Shown in pieces: positions 1 to 5,384 of a stretch of 5,818 nt of DNA (positions are counted from its first letter, which is position 1; each line of letters opens with the position of its first letter). The DNA is from JBNKDD01 sp050288085 (lineage in GTDB: Bacteria > Chloroflexota > Anaerolineae > Aggregatilineales > UBA3940). The translations under genes and the position numbers were made by a program. The notes beneath the pieces are model-generated. The model was not told the origin of the DNA. It searched no databases and saw only the letters and a list, made by a program, of their open reading frames with translations. The DNA is taken from positions 1 through 5,818 of the forward strand of contig JBNKDD010000334.1 in assembly GCA_050288085.1 (NCBI GenBank), in the 5' to 3' direction.

Positions 1-1013
1 ACACCTATCCCAACGTATACCCACAGCCGTGATGGTTCGGCAGCTCCCGGTGACGGGGCCGGGATGCTGATCACCTCCTCGGCGATCAGGTCTTGCACCG
101 CCTGCCGGATCCGGGCATCCGGGTCATAACGCAGCCGTTCCAACCACTCGTGGGCAAAACCGGTCTGATCGCCAGTCGCCATGTCGGCCAGGATTCTGAC
201 CGCTTCCTTGCGCAATCTCCAGCTTGTCGAGTGGAGGCTTTTCCCGATGGGCTGGGGTACATCCGGCCCCACCGACCAGTGAAACAGAAAATCGCCATCA
301 CCGGAAAGCAGTCCATGCACCGGCTGGTAATGACCGTAGCGATCACGGGCAACCGCCCGCTCCAGGTAGGCTCCCATCCGGCTGGCCCGCCACAGACCAT
401 CCGGCGGCCTGAGCGAATCGTCGGTCAGCCAGCGCAGCACCTCAGCGGTAAACAGGCTGTGTTGGCCGCTGAGGGTCGTTCCCGGCTCGACGACCTCTTT
501 GCCCCCTGCCCCAATCACGTAACAGGCCGGGCGCGATAGGTAATAGGCTGGATCGTTGGGGGTGCCGGTTTGCACCTGCCCCTTGATTCCCAATCCACCC
601 TGGCAGCTATCCAGCAAGAAAAGCACATGCCGCGCCTTGAGACGTTCCGCTTCCTGGCGGAGCACCTCGAAAGCCAGTGCTGTGTCCCAGTCAGCGGGTT
701 GGGTATCGGATAGGGCCAGATATGCCTGTTCAAATATCTCCGCACCGCGAGTCAGACCGTGCCCGGCATAATAGATCAACACGCGGTCGTCGGCGGCAAC
801 GATACGCTGCATGCCTTCCAACCAACCCAGCACATTGACCGCGGTGACCTTGCTGCTGGTGAACACCATCACCTCGAAGCCATACCGCCCAGACAGCACA
901 GAGGCAATATCCGACACCCCCTCCATTGCCGTCCGAACCGGCGGCAGGTGATCATATTGGTCGATGCCCAGGACCAGGGCATACGACCGGTTGTAGAAAA
1001 GCTGGGTGTTGAT
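1..1013 (-). CDS. Caspase-like (peptidase C14) protein with HEAT-like helices, 3' end cut by window edge
   Basis: A cysteine protease of the caspase/metacaspase fold, expected to cut after specific residues in other proteins, often in regulated cell death or stress responses; its substrate cannot be read from the sequence. The frame is open for 337 codons to the left edge. Residue numbers count from the ATC at 1013. The first strand is YALVLGIDQYDHLPPV (11-26). The dyad histidine is His85 in YYAGHG and the cysteine is Cys137 in FLLDSCQGG. GQHSLFTAEVL (183-193) matches the small-subunit part of the fold, and GDGDFLF (238-244) closes it. Residues about 264-312 look like a HEAT-type helical pair (RLRKEAVRILADMA, DPDARIRQAVQDLI). 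A Pro/Ser/Ala linker and WVYVGIG at the edge follow, possibly the start of a membrane segment. No ATG, GTG, TTG or CTG lies between the upstream in-frame TAA (1098-1100) and residue 12; the first ATG (926) falls inside the fold. ATC at 1013 is chosen because AGGAG sits 5 bases before it. The fold is confident; the start is not. Confidence 0.88.
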   Translation of the reverse strand, partial: MNTQLFYNRSYALVLGIDQYDHLPPVRTAMEGVSDIASVLSGRYGFEVMVFTSSKVTAVNVLGWLEGMQRIVAADDRVLIYYAGHGLTRGAEIFEQAYLALSDTQPADWDTALAFEVLRQEAERLKARHVLFLLDSCQGGLGIKGQVQTGTPNDPAYYLSRPACYVIGAGGKEVVEPGTTLSGQHSLFTAEVLRWLTDDSLRPPDGLWRASRMGAYLERAVARDRYGHYQPVHGLLSGDGDFLFHWSVGPDVPQPIGKSLHSTSWRLRKEAVRILADMATGDQTGFAHEWLERLRYDPDARIRQAVQDLIAEEVISIPAPSPGAAEPSRLWVYVGIG

Positions 1014-1018
1014 AGCTG

Positions 1019-1023
1019 CTCCT
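1019..1023 (-). promoter_or_regulatory. Shine-Dalgarno (AGGAG) that places the caspase-like gene start at an ATC codon
   Basis: On the minus strand AGGAG is followed by a 5-base spacer (CAGCT) and then ATC AAC ACC CAG. The codon lies 10 residues before the conserved YALVLG strand, where caspase-like proteins normally begin. The site is therefore a good ribosome binding site without a standard start codon. Either ATC is used, or an ATG was lost by mutation or misread. Confidence 0.5.
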
Positions 1024-1051
1024 AAACAAAATGCTGATTCGATATGCCTAT

Positions 1052-1092
1052 AAAAACAACAGGGCGACTGCCCGATGAATGGTAGTCGCCCC
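1052..1092 (-). terminator. Intrinsic terminator after the secreted four-Cys protein gene at 1143-1931
   Basis: On the minus strand the arms GGGCGACT (1091-1084) and AGTCGCCC (1069-1062) can pair over 8 bp, with a loop of about 14 bases. A T-rich tract, GTTGTTTTT, follows. It starts about 50 bases after the stop of the 1143-1931 gene and ends about 40 bases before the caspase-like gene. That gene would therefore depend on read-through or on a promoter in the short remaining gap, and I see no convincing one there. Confidence 0.75.
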
Positions 1093-1142
1093 TGATTTTA
1101 GCGCTGGTAGTGCGGCTATGGTTAAGGCCGGATATCTGCTCC

Positions 1143-1931
1143 CTATGGGAAAGCAGTGTGATAGCTGGGGCTGTTGGTATCCGCCGGGTTGATATCCAAC
1201 CGTCCGTCGTCCGGTGTACCATAGTCACCCGGCTGGTATTGCGAAGGCATGAAGTATACCAGGTTAGTGGAATCGAACTGGTAAAACACCTTTACATAGA
1301 CTCCACAAGGCACCTGGATATACCGGCCTTCCAGCCGGTCACCCTTGGCAACGCTGATGGTCGCCGCATGGAAGTTGATGGCCTGCCAATCACTGCTCTC
1401 TTGCTGGCTCCACATGACCATCACCGTGCCATCATCAGGCGCAGTATTGACGGTATAGATCGGCATCCACAAATAGCAGGTCGGGTTGGGGATGTTCGGG
1501 TCATCATCAATCGGGTTGTTGGAACGCCAACTCGCCCCGGTGATACAGGAGTGATAAACCTGATCGATGTAGCGCTGTTTGTTCCCCGCCGCATCGACAT
1601 CAAACAACTCCATGCGATACAGGCCCTCTTCCGCCGCCCCCAGCAAGGGGCCGGTTTCCCAATAGTATGGGCTTTGATCACGCCGGACGGAAAGGTTCCA
1701 CCCGGTGATCAGGCCGCCGTTGGTATCGTCGTAGAGTTCGATGCGGAAATAGTCTTTGTTCCCGCCATCGTCCGTGATAAACGACATCGTGATCCCGGCA
1801 CTCAGCGTCTGGCAGTCACTTTTCAGATCGTGTACCCAGGCTTGAGCCGCGTGTCCGGTCGTTGGGCGTACAAATACAAGAAGGCCAATAACAGCCAACA
1901 CCGCCAGCAAAATCAAAATACGGCGTCGCAT
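1143..1931 (-). CDS. Secreted four-cysteine protein of unknown function (paralogue A)
   Basis: A 262-residue protein with a signal peptide: MRRR, a hydrophobic core at about 5-21, and a likely cleavage site after GHAA (26-29). No catalytic motif or named domain was recognised. The mature part is rich in aromatic and acidic residues and predicted beta-like strands. It has four cysteines (40, 129, 152, 209) that align with those of the protein encoded at 2100-3041, suggesting two disulfides outside the membrane. Shared landmarks include KSDC, DYF, QSPYYW, GLYRMELFD, VPCGVYVKVF, MPSQY and a terminal SYHTAFP. The two proteins are clearly homologous along their length. The ATG at 1931 is preferred over a TTG seven codons upstream, because GGGGGA lies 6 bases before the ATG and the MRRR start matches the paralogue. 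Function could be surface binding or envelope structure; the sequence does not say. It is transcribed divergently from its paralogue and has its own terminator. Confidence 0.9.
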   Translation of the reverse strand: MRRRILILLAVLAVIGLLVFVRPTTGHAAQAWVHDLKSDCQTLSAGITMSFITDDGGNKDYFRIELYDDTNGGLITGWNLSVRRDQSPYYWETGPLLGAAEEGLYRMELFDVDAAGNKQRYIDQVYHSCITGASWRSNNPIDDDPNIPNPTCYLWMPIYTVNTAPDDGTVMVMWSQQESSDWQAINFHAATISVAKGDRLEGRYIQVPCGVYVKVFYQFDSTNLVYFMPSQYQPGDYGTPDDGRLDINPADTNSPSYHTAFP

Positions 1932-1951
1932 AATTATTCCCCCATAAGACA

Positions 1952-1971
1952 ATGATAATTTGCTTTATCAT
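1952..1971. repeat. Inverted repeat at the paralogue A promoter, candidate operator
   Basis: ATGATAA (1952-1958) and TTATCAT (1965-1971) form a perfect 7-bp inverted repeat with a 6-base spacer. It covers most of the -10 element and the predicted transcription start of paralogue A, the usual place for a repressor site. Its core is TGAT-N10-ATCA, the same spacing as in the repeat at the other promoter of this gap. The region is AT-rich, so chance is possible. Confidence 0.4.
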
Positions 1972-1975
1972 ATCA
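1967..1975 (-). promoter_or_regulatory. Extended -10 promoter for paralogue A
   Basis: The minus strand reads TG-A-TATGAT (1975-1967), an extended -10 with one mismatch to TATAAT. A possible -35, TTGCGC, lies 19 bases upstream, which is somewhat long and suits an extended -10 promoter. Transcription would start near 1960, giving a leader of about 30 bases. Confidence 0.5.
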
Positions 1976-2047
1976 CATCCTGGGGGTTCTTGCGCAATAA
2001 TTTTTGGAAAATATCGGGCGATTACCCTACCGTTTCTACCTCTTCCC

Positions 2048-2069
2048 CCTGATTTATGTTATTATCAGG
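2048..2069. repeat. Inverted repeat at the paralogue B promoter, candidate operator
   Basis: CCTGAT (2048-2053) and ATCAGG (2064-2069) form a perfect 6-bp inverted repeat with a 10-base spacer. The repeat encloses the predicted extended -10 of the gene at 2100-3041. It shares the core TGAT-N10-ATCA with the repeat at 1952-1971. No T run follows, so it is not a terminator. Confidence 0.45.
2057..2065 (+). promoter_or_regulatory. Extended -10 promoter for paralogue B
   Basis: TG-T-TATTAT (2057-2065) is an extended -10 with one mismatch to TATAAT. No good -35 is visible 16-18 bases upstream, which extended -10 promoters tolerate. Transcription would start near 2072, leaving a leader of about 28 bases before the ATG at 2100, similar to that of the divergent paralogue. 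Confidence 0.5.
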
Positions 2070-2099
2070 TCAGATTTGTAATAGATGGAGAGTGTATCC

Positions 2100-3041
2100 A
2101 TGCGACGGCGTGCAGCACTAATCTTAATTATTCTTTGTGCAATTATTTTCACTGCATTAGCTTACCCTCAGAAGGAAGCAGAAGCCCTGCGAACCTGGGT
2201 CGAGAAAGGTAAAAGCGACTGCGGCTCGGTCGAGTTGGCGATCACCTTACTCTACGGAGAAGACAATATCCCCGAAGACAACGATAAAGAAGAGAACGAA
2301 AAGCGTGACTACTTTGAACTGGTGATCTTCGATGCGGAATGGGGCGGCTTTGTTGCCCTGGCTGAAGCATCGCTCACCGAGGAGCAAAGCCCGTTCTACT
2401 GGCAAACACACCGGATCGAGGGAGCGGCCTCACCCAAGGGCGTTTACCGGATCGAAGTGTGGGATAAGAGCGGTTCCGGCGATGGCAAGCGTACCCATCT
2501 GCTCGACAAAGTTTATCTGCAATGCTTCACCGGTAACATGTGGCGCGATAACCCAACCGGCGTACCCGACTACGGCGACATCCCGCAGGAGGACTGCTTT
2601 GTCCGAACGCTGTTCACCACGACTAATGTCGCGCCGGAAGACGGAGTGGTCTTGATTCTGTGGAGCTACGGCACCACACCACAAGATCCCTTGTATCACG
2701 TCCAGACCATCGAGGTGAAAGCCGGGGATTACTTTGATGACATGGAGGTGGAAGTCCCGTGTGGGACCTATATCAAGGTATTCTTCCAACCACACAGCAA
2801 CAAGCTGCTTTATTACATGCCATCACAATACTACCCGCATGATTTCTATGGCTCGTCAGAAGATGATCCCCAGCACTCGGTGCATGCACCGACCTATCAC
2901 ACCTTCTTCCCGCTTGACGGCACAGTCCGCCCGGACTTTGCCCTGGAACTGAATGCTACCCCAACCGCGTTGGGCGGTGATGTCCTACCGACAGCCACAC
3001 CAATCGAGCTGCCGGACCCGGTAGAGGTCGATCAGCCGTAA
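2100..3041 (+). CDS. Secreted four-cysteine protein with Thr/Pro-rich tail (paralogue B)
   Basis: A 313-residue homologue of the divergent protein at 1143-1931, also of unknown function. The signal peptide has MRRR, a hydrophobic core at about 5-21, and an end near residue 29 (KEAEA). Cysteines 41, 142, 166 and 221 match all four of the paralogue. Shared segments include KSDC, EEQSPFYW, GVYRIEVWD, VPCGTYIKVF, MPSQY and PTYHTFFP. It differs in two ways: an acidic insertion at about 53-68 (NIPEDNDKEENEK) and a tail of about 42 residues after the shared end, with ATPTA and PTATP, like the low-complexity linkers common in Chloroflexota exported proteins. The ATG at 2100 is chosen because GGAG (2087-2090) lies 9 bases before it and MRRR matches the paralogue; an in-frame ATG at 2085 lacks such a site. 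The last 86 bases overlap the opposing protease frame. A strong terminator follows the stop. Confidence 0.9.
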   Translation: MRRRAALILIILCAIIFTALAYPQKEAEALRTWVEKGKSDCGSVELAITLLYGEDNIPEDNDKEENEKRDYFELVIFDAEWGGFVALAEASLTEEQSPFYWQTHRIEGAASPKGVYRIEVWDKSGSGDGKRTHLLDKVYLQCFTGNMWRDNPTGVPDYGDIPQEDCFVRTLFTTTNVAPEDGVVLILWSYGTTPQDPLYHVQTIEVKAGDYFDDMEVEVPCGTYIKVFFQPHSNKLLYYMPSQYYPHDFYGSSEDDPQHSVHAPTYHTFFPLDGTVRPDFALELNATPTALGGDVLPTATPIELPDPVEVDQP

Positions 3042-4200
3042 CGCGAACGGCAGACGATATGATCATAGTGAGGGCGCTGACCGTATCAGCGCCCTTTTTT
3101 ATTGCCTGGTCTTTGGTCAATTCCTCCAGCACTGCCTCTTTGATATCTTCCGGGACGTTGGGCGGGTCCTTGACCGGCGGGCCTTCGTAACGAGCGCTCC
3201 GTTCATTGACGATATGCCCCAACCCGGCATCAACCAGCACATCCCAATATTCATCAATCTTCCGCCGCGCCCGGTAGACATAATAGAAGGCGTTGATCAA
3301 CTGCTGGTTGGTGAACGATAACTCGCGCTCTTTTGGCTTGGCGATGCTTTCCTTCTCCGGCGGGACGGGAATCCGCAGTTCGATCCCGACATCGAGCCGG
3401 TTTGGATTGTCGATTCCGCTCAGGGCCGCGATGGATAAATAGAACTGGGCGCTGCCAAAAAAATGCTCCGAGATCTCGCCGAGGGTATCCCCGGACTTGA
3501 CGGTATACCGCTGGTATTCCGTCCCCCAATTCCCAAGCCAGCCCAGAATTTCCTCGTAATCTTCCTGGCTGCGGATCTGGGGCAAGGGCTGTCCCTCAAA
3601 ATAGGCTCTGGCTCGGATACGCCGCATGATCCCATCCGGCACTTCATAGGGCGGCTCCTGCAGTTCGGCGAGAGATGATCGGGGAACCAGCGCCACACGC
3701 TGATATTGGGTGCCATATTGATACCATGCCTGATTAAAGACCGGGACACTCCATTGGCGATAGGCCCCACCATTGCCCAGCCAATATGGATCGTGGACAT
3801 AGACGTGATTATCGTCATAACCAACCACAGTGACAAAGTGCCCGCCCCGGATGGTTGATTCGTGATATCCGGCCTGCATCACCGGGTAATAATCGACCAG
3901 GACCATCGCCGGTCGGCCCTCATCGATCCAGGTTTGGAGGCTGGTCAAAGAGCCGTCGGTGGATTTATCGTGTCGTCTCAGGTCAAGGTCGTACAGATTG
4001 CCCGCCCGTTTAAGGGTGCTGACGGCCAGCGGTCCCTGGTTAGCGATCTCGGCCCGCCGGTAAATGCCATCGGTGGTGACTTCCTGCCCGGTTGCCAGGA
4101 TCATCATGGCGAGACAGGCCGGGCCACAATCGTTGAACGAATAGCCCGCCGTCTGCCGGTCGCGCTGAGAAACGTATGGAATATCGAGAATACTACTCAT
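2956..4200 (-). CDS. C39-like cysteine peptidase with LysM domain
   Basis: A 414-residue protein. The N-terminal papain-like domain (about 4-175) resembles the Peptidase_C39_2 group: Cys25 in NDCGPACLAM, His121 in GGHFVTVVGYD and Asp137 in VHDPY form the expected catalytic set. A LysM domain follows at about 230-278 (YTVKSGDTLGEISEHFFG through LRIP), which normally binds peptidoglycan or related glycans. Residues about 293-362 are helical, with TNQQLINAFYYVYRA, YWDVLVDAGLG and RSARYEGPPV; I recognise this only as a module seen with LysM in Chloroflexota-type proteins. No signal peptide is visible, which is odd for a LysM protein. The ATG at 4200 is chosen over a GTG at 4215 because GGGAG lies 8 bases before the ATG. 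The last 45 or so residues are read through the opposite gene's terminator and coding region and look unlike a conserved domain. A real stop may lie near 3088 in the -1 frame. Confidence 0.87.
   Translation of the reverse strand: MSSILDIPYVSQRDRQTAGYSFNDCGPACLAMMILATGQEVTTDGIYRRAEIANQGPLAVSTLKRAGNLYDLDLRRHDKSTDGSLTSLQTWIDEGRPAMVLVDYYPVMQAGYHESTIRGGHFVTVVGYDDNHVYVHDPYWLGNGGAYRQWSVPVFNQAWYQYGTQYQRVALVPRSSLAELQEPPYEVPDGIMRRIRARAYFEGQPLPQIRSQEDYEEILGWLGNWGTEYQRYTVKSGDTLGEISEHFFGSAQFYLSIAALSGIDNPNRLDVGIELRIPVPPEKESIAKPKERELSFTNQQLINAFYYVYRARRKIDEYWDVLVDAGLGHIVNERSARYEGPPVKDPPNVPEDIKEAVLEELTKDQAIKKGADTVSALTMIISSAVRVTADRPLPGPAARLVWLSVGHHRPTRLG
3072..3100 (+). terminator. Intrinsic terminator of paralogue B, lying inside the opposing protease frame
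   Basis: GGGCGCTGA (3072-3080) pairs perfectly over 9 bp with TCAGCGCCC (3086-3094) around a 5-base loop, and six T follow (3095-3100). It begins 30 bases after the stop of the gene at 2100-3041. On the opposite strand the same DNA is read as codons of the C39-like peptidase. It has no T run in that direction, so it would not stop the peptidase transcript efficiently. Confidence 0.92.
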
Positions 4201-4236
4201 GATCGGTTCTCCCACAGATCAACTCAAAGTGAGGCC

Positions 4237-4265
4237 ATTAAACATCACACTATAAATCGAGTCAA
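4237..4265 (-). promoter_or_regulatory. Near-consensus sigma-70 type promoter for the C39-like peptidase
   Basis: On the minus strand TTGACT (4265-4260), a 17-base spacer and TTTAAT (4242-4237) match the housekeeping consensus with one mismatch in each box. Transcription would start near 4230, giving a leader of about 30 bases that contains the GGGAG ribosome site. It lies after the terminator of the upstream dehydrogenase gene, so the peptidase is probably its own transcription unit. Confidence 0.75.
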
Positions 4266-4298
4266 ATGGGTGAGGTGGAGGAGTTCCGATCAAAGATC

Positions 4299-4324
4299 AA
4301 AAAAGGGTGCACATGCATGCACCC
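4299..4324 (-). terminator. Intrinsic terminator of the NmrA/QorB-like gene
   Basis: On the minus strand GGGTGCA (4324-4318) pairs with TGCACCC (4311-4305) over 7 bp with a 6-base loop (TGCATG), followed by six T (4304-4299). It starts 20 bases after the stop of the gene at 4344-5213. Confidence 0.88.
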
Positions 4325-4343
4325 CAATCCTCTTTTAGAGCAG

Positions 4344-5213
4344 TTATTCACGGCTGGCGATTAGAAACTCGCGGACACTCATCGGAGTCTGTCCGGTCAG
4401 GTCCTGCACCACCGAACTCACATTCGCTAATCGCCCCTGGGAAATGCCAAGATCAAAGGTTGAAAGCCCCCGCGCCAACGGTTCCGGCAGCCCCGCCTGA
4501 ACCATCCCAGCGACTTTTTGCTCCACCGTTACCGGCTTGAAGGTAATCGGCTTCCCAAAGACATCCGAGATAACAGCGGCCAGGTCGGCATAGGAGATCG
4601 CCTCCGGGCCGGTCACATCCAATTTCTGATTCTCGGTCGTCGATGAGGCCAACGCTGCCGCCGCCACCTGAGCACAATCTTCACGGGTGACAAATGCCGC
4701 CTTGCCATCGCCGGTTGCACTGACCAGGAAGCCCGATTCCAGGGCCGGTTTGATCCCCCCTAAAACATACGAGGTATAGAGATTATTACGCAGGAAGGTC
4801 CAGCTCAACCCGGATTGTTCGAGGGCCTGTTCCGTACCCAGGTGATCCGGTACTACGAAGATAGGCGAATCAGGTGTCGGGTTTGGAATGGAAGTGTACA
4901 GCACATGTTTCACCCCGGCAGTTTCCGCTGCCTGGACAGCGTTTTTATGCTGCTGCAAACGCCGCCCAGGACGATCCAGTGCATCGGTGCTGATCAGCAG
5001 CATCCGATCTGCCCCGGCCAGTGCGTCCGGCAGTGTCTCAACATCTTCAAAGTCCGCCCGGCGGACGGTCACGCCCTGCTCGCCGAAATGCGCCAATTTT
5101 TCAGGTGTGCGCGTTGTGGCAATGATCTGTTGATGCCCGGATGCCAGCAGGAGTTCAATCACACGCTGGCCCAGATGACCCGATGCGCCGGTTACTAGAA
5201 GGGTATCAGTCAC
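4344..5213 (-). CDS. NmrA/QorB-like NAD(P)-binding oxidoreductase (atypical SDR)
   Basis: A 289-residue cytosolic Rossmann-fold protein close in length and pattern to QorB (YtfG), the NAD(P)H:quinone oxidoreductase 2 group of the NmrA-like family. The nucleotide loop is TGASGHLG (8-15). Arg35 in TTRTPEKL, after the second strand, favours NADP(H). ADFED (53-57) and LLISTD (72-77) follow, then HKNAVQAAETAGVKHVLYTS (89-108). LRNNLY, then ALESG with ATGDGKAAFVTREDCA, match the QorB substrate side. The classical Tyr-xxx-Lys pair is absent, as usual in this group, whose members may be enzymes or redox sensors. A quinone substrate is an inference from family. The GTG at 5213 is chosen over an ATG at 5246 because AAAGGA lies 6 bases before the GTG, and MTDTLLVTGASG matches the family's short N-terminus. 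It is transcribed divergently from the membrane protein gene and ends at its own terminator. Confidence 0.92.
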   Translation of the reverse strand: MTDTLLVTGASGHLGQRVIELLLASGHQQIIATTRTPEKLAHFGEQGVTVRRADFEDVETLPDALAGADRMLLISTDALDRPGRRLQQHKNAVQAAETAGVKHVLYTSIPNPTPDSPIFVVPDHLGTEQALEQSGLSWTFLRNNLYTSYVLGGIKPALESGFLVSATGDGKAAFVTREDCAQVAAAALASSTTENQKLDVTGPEAISYADLAAVISDVFGKPITFKPVTVEQKVAGMVQAGLPEPLARGLSTFDLGISQGRLANVSSVVQDLTGQTPMSVREFLIASRE

Positions 5214-5258
5214 AAGAATTCCTTTCGTTTGTATTGGGTAAACCATTAAGGCTGTTTG

Positions 5259-5264
5259 ATTCTA
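5259..5264 (-). promoter_or_regulatory. Possible -10 element for the NmrA/QorB-like gene
   Basis: The minus strand reads TAGAAT at 5264-5259, one mismatch from TATAAT, at a suitable distance (leader of about 40 bases). No convincing -35 stands 16-18 bases upstream, so this is weak. The 171-base gap 5214-5384 must hold the promoters of both divergent genes. I see no clear plus-strand promoter for the membrane protein. Confidence 0.3.
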
Positions 5265-5340
5265 GCGTAAGCGAAATCCCAAAACACTTAAAATTCCTAC
5301 AACTTATTTCAACCCGGCGCGTATAGGGTAGTAGAAATTT

Positions 5341-5370
5341 ATCCATCCACATAGAACTAAAATGATGGAT
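5341..5370 (+). repeat. Inverted repeat just before the membrane protein's ribosome site
   Basis: ATCCATC (5341-5347) and GATGGAT (5364-5370) are perfect 7-bp inverted arms separated by 16 bases. The right arm ends two bases before AGGAG (5373-5377). It could be an operator or a leader hairpin next to the ribosome binding site. There is no T run, so it is not a terminator. The length is modest and chance is possible. Confidence 0.35.
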
Positions 5371-5384
5371 GCAGGAGAAATACC

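Noticed and set aside
86..1025. Several open frames on both strands over the left kilobase
   Set aside because: They are other-frame readings of the caspase-like gene, whose own frame carries the HG and DSC motifs without interruption.
1110..1955. Long plus-strand open frame (281 codons) across the paralogue A gene
   Set aside because: It is antisense to a clear secreted protein with a paralogue. It has no ribosome site, no signal peptide and no recognisable motif.
1952..2069. FNR/CRP-type binding sites in the divergent promoter gap
   Set aside because: FNR sites need TTGAT-N4-ATCAA and CRP sites TGTGA-N6-TCACA. The repeats here have a 10-base spacing between TGAT and ATCA, so neither fits.
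4305..4324. Palindrome GGGTGCA/TGCACCC as a possible operator or attachment site
   Set aside because: With six T following on the minus strand and the dehydrogenase stop 20 bases before it, an intrinsic terminator explains it fully.
5214..5246. Upstream ATG at 5246 as the start of the NmrA/QorB-like protein
   Set aside because: No ribosome site precedes it, and it would add 11 residues (MVYPIQTKGIL) ahead of the normal short N-terminus. The GTG at 5213 has AAAGGA at good spacing.
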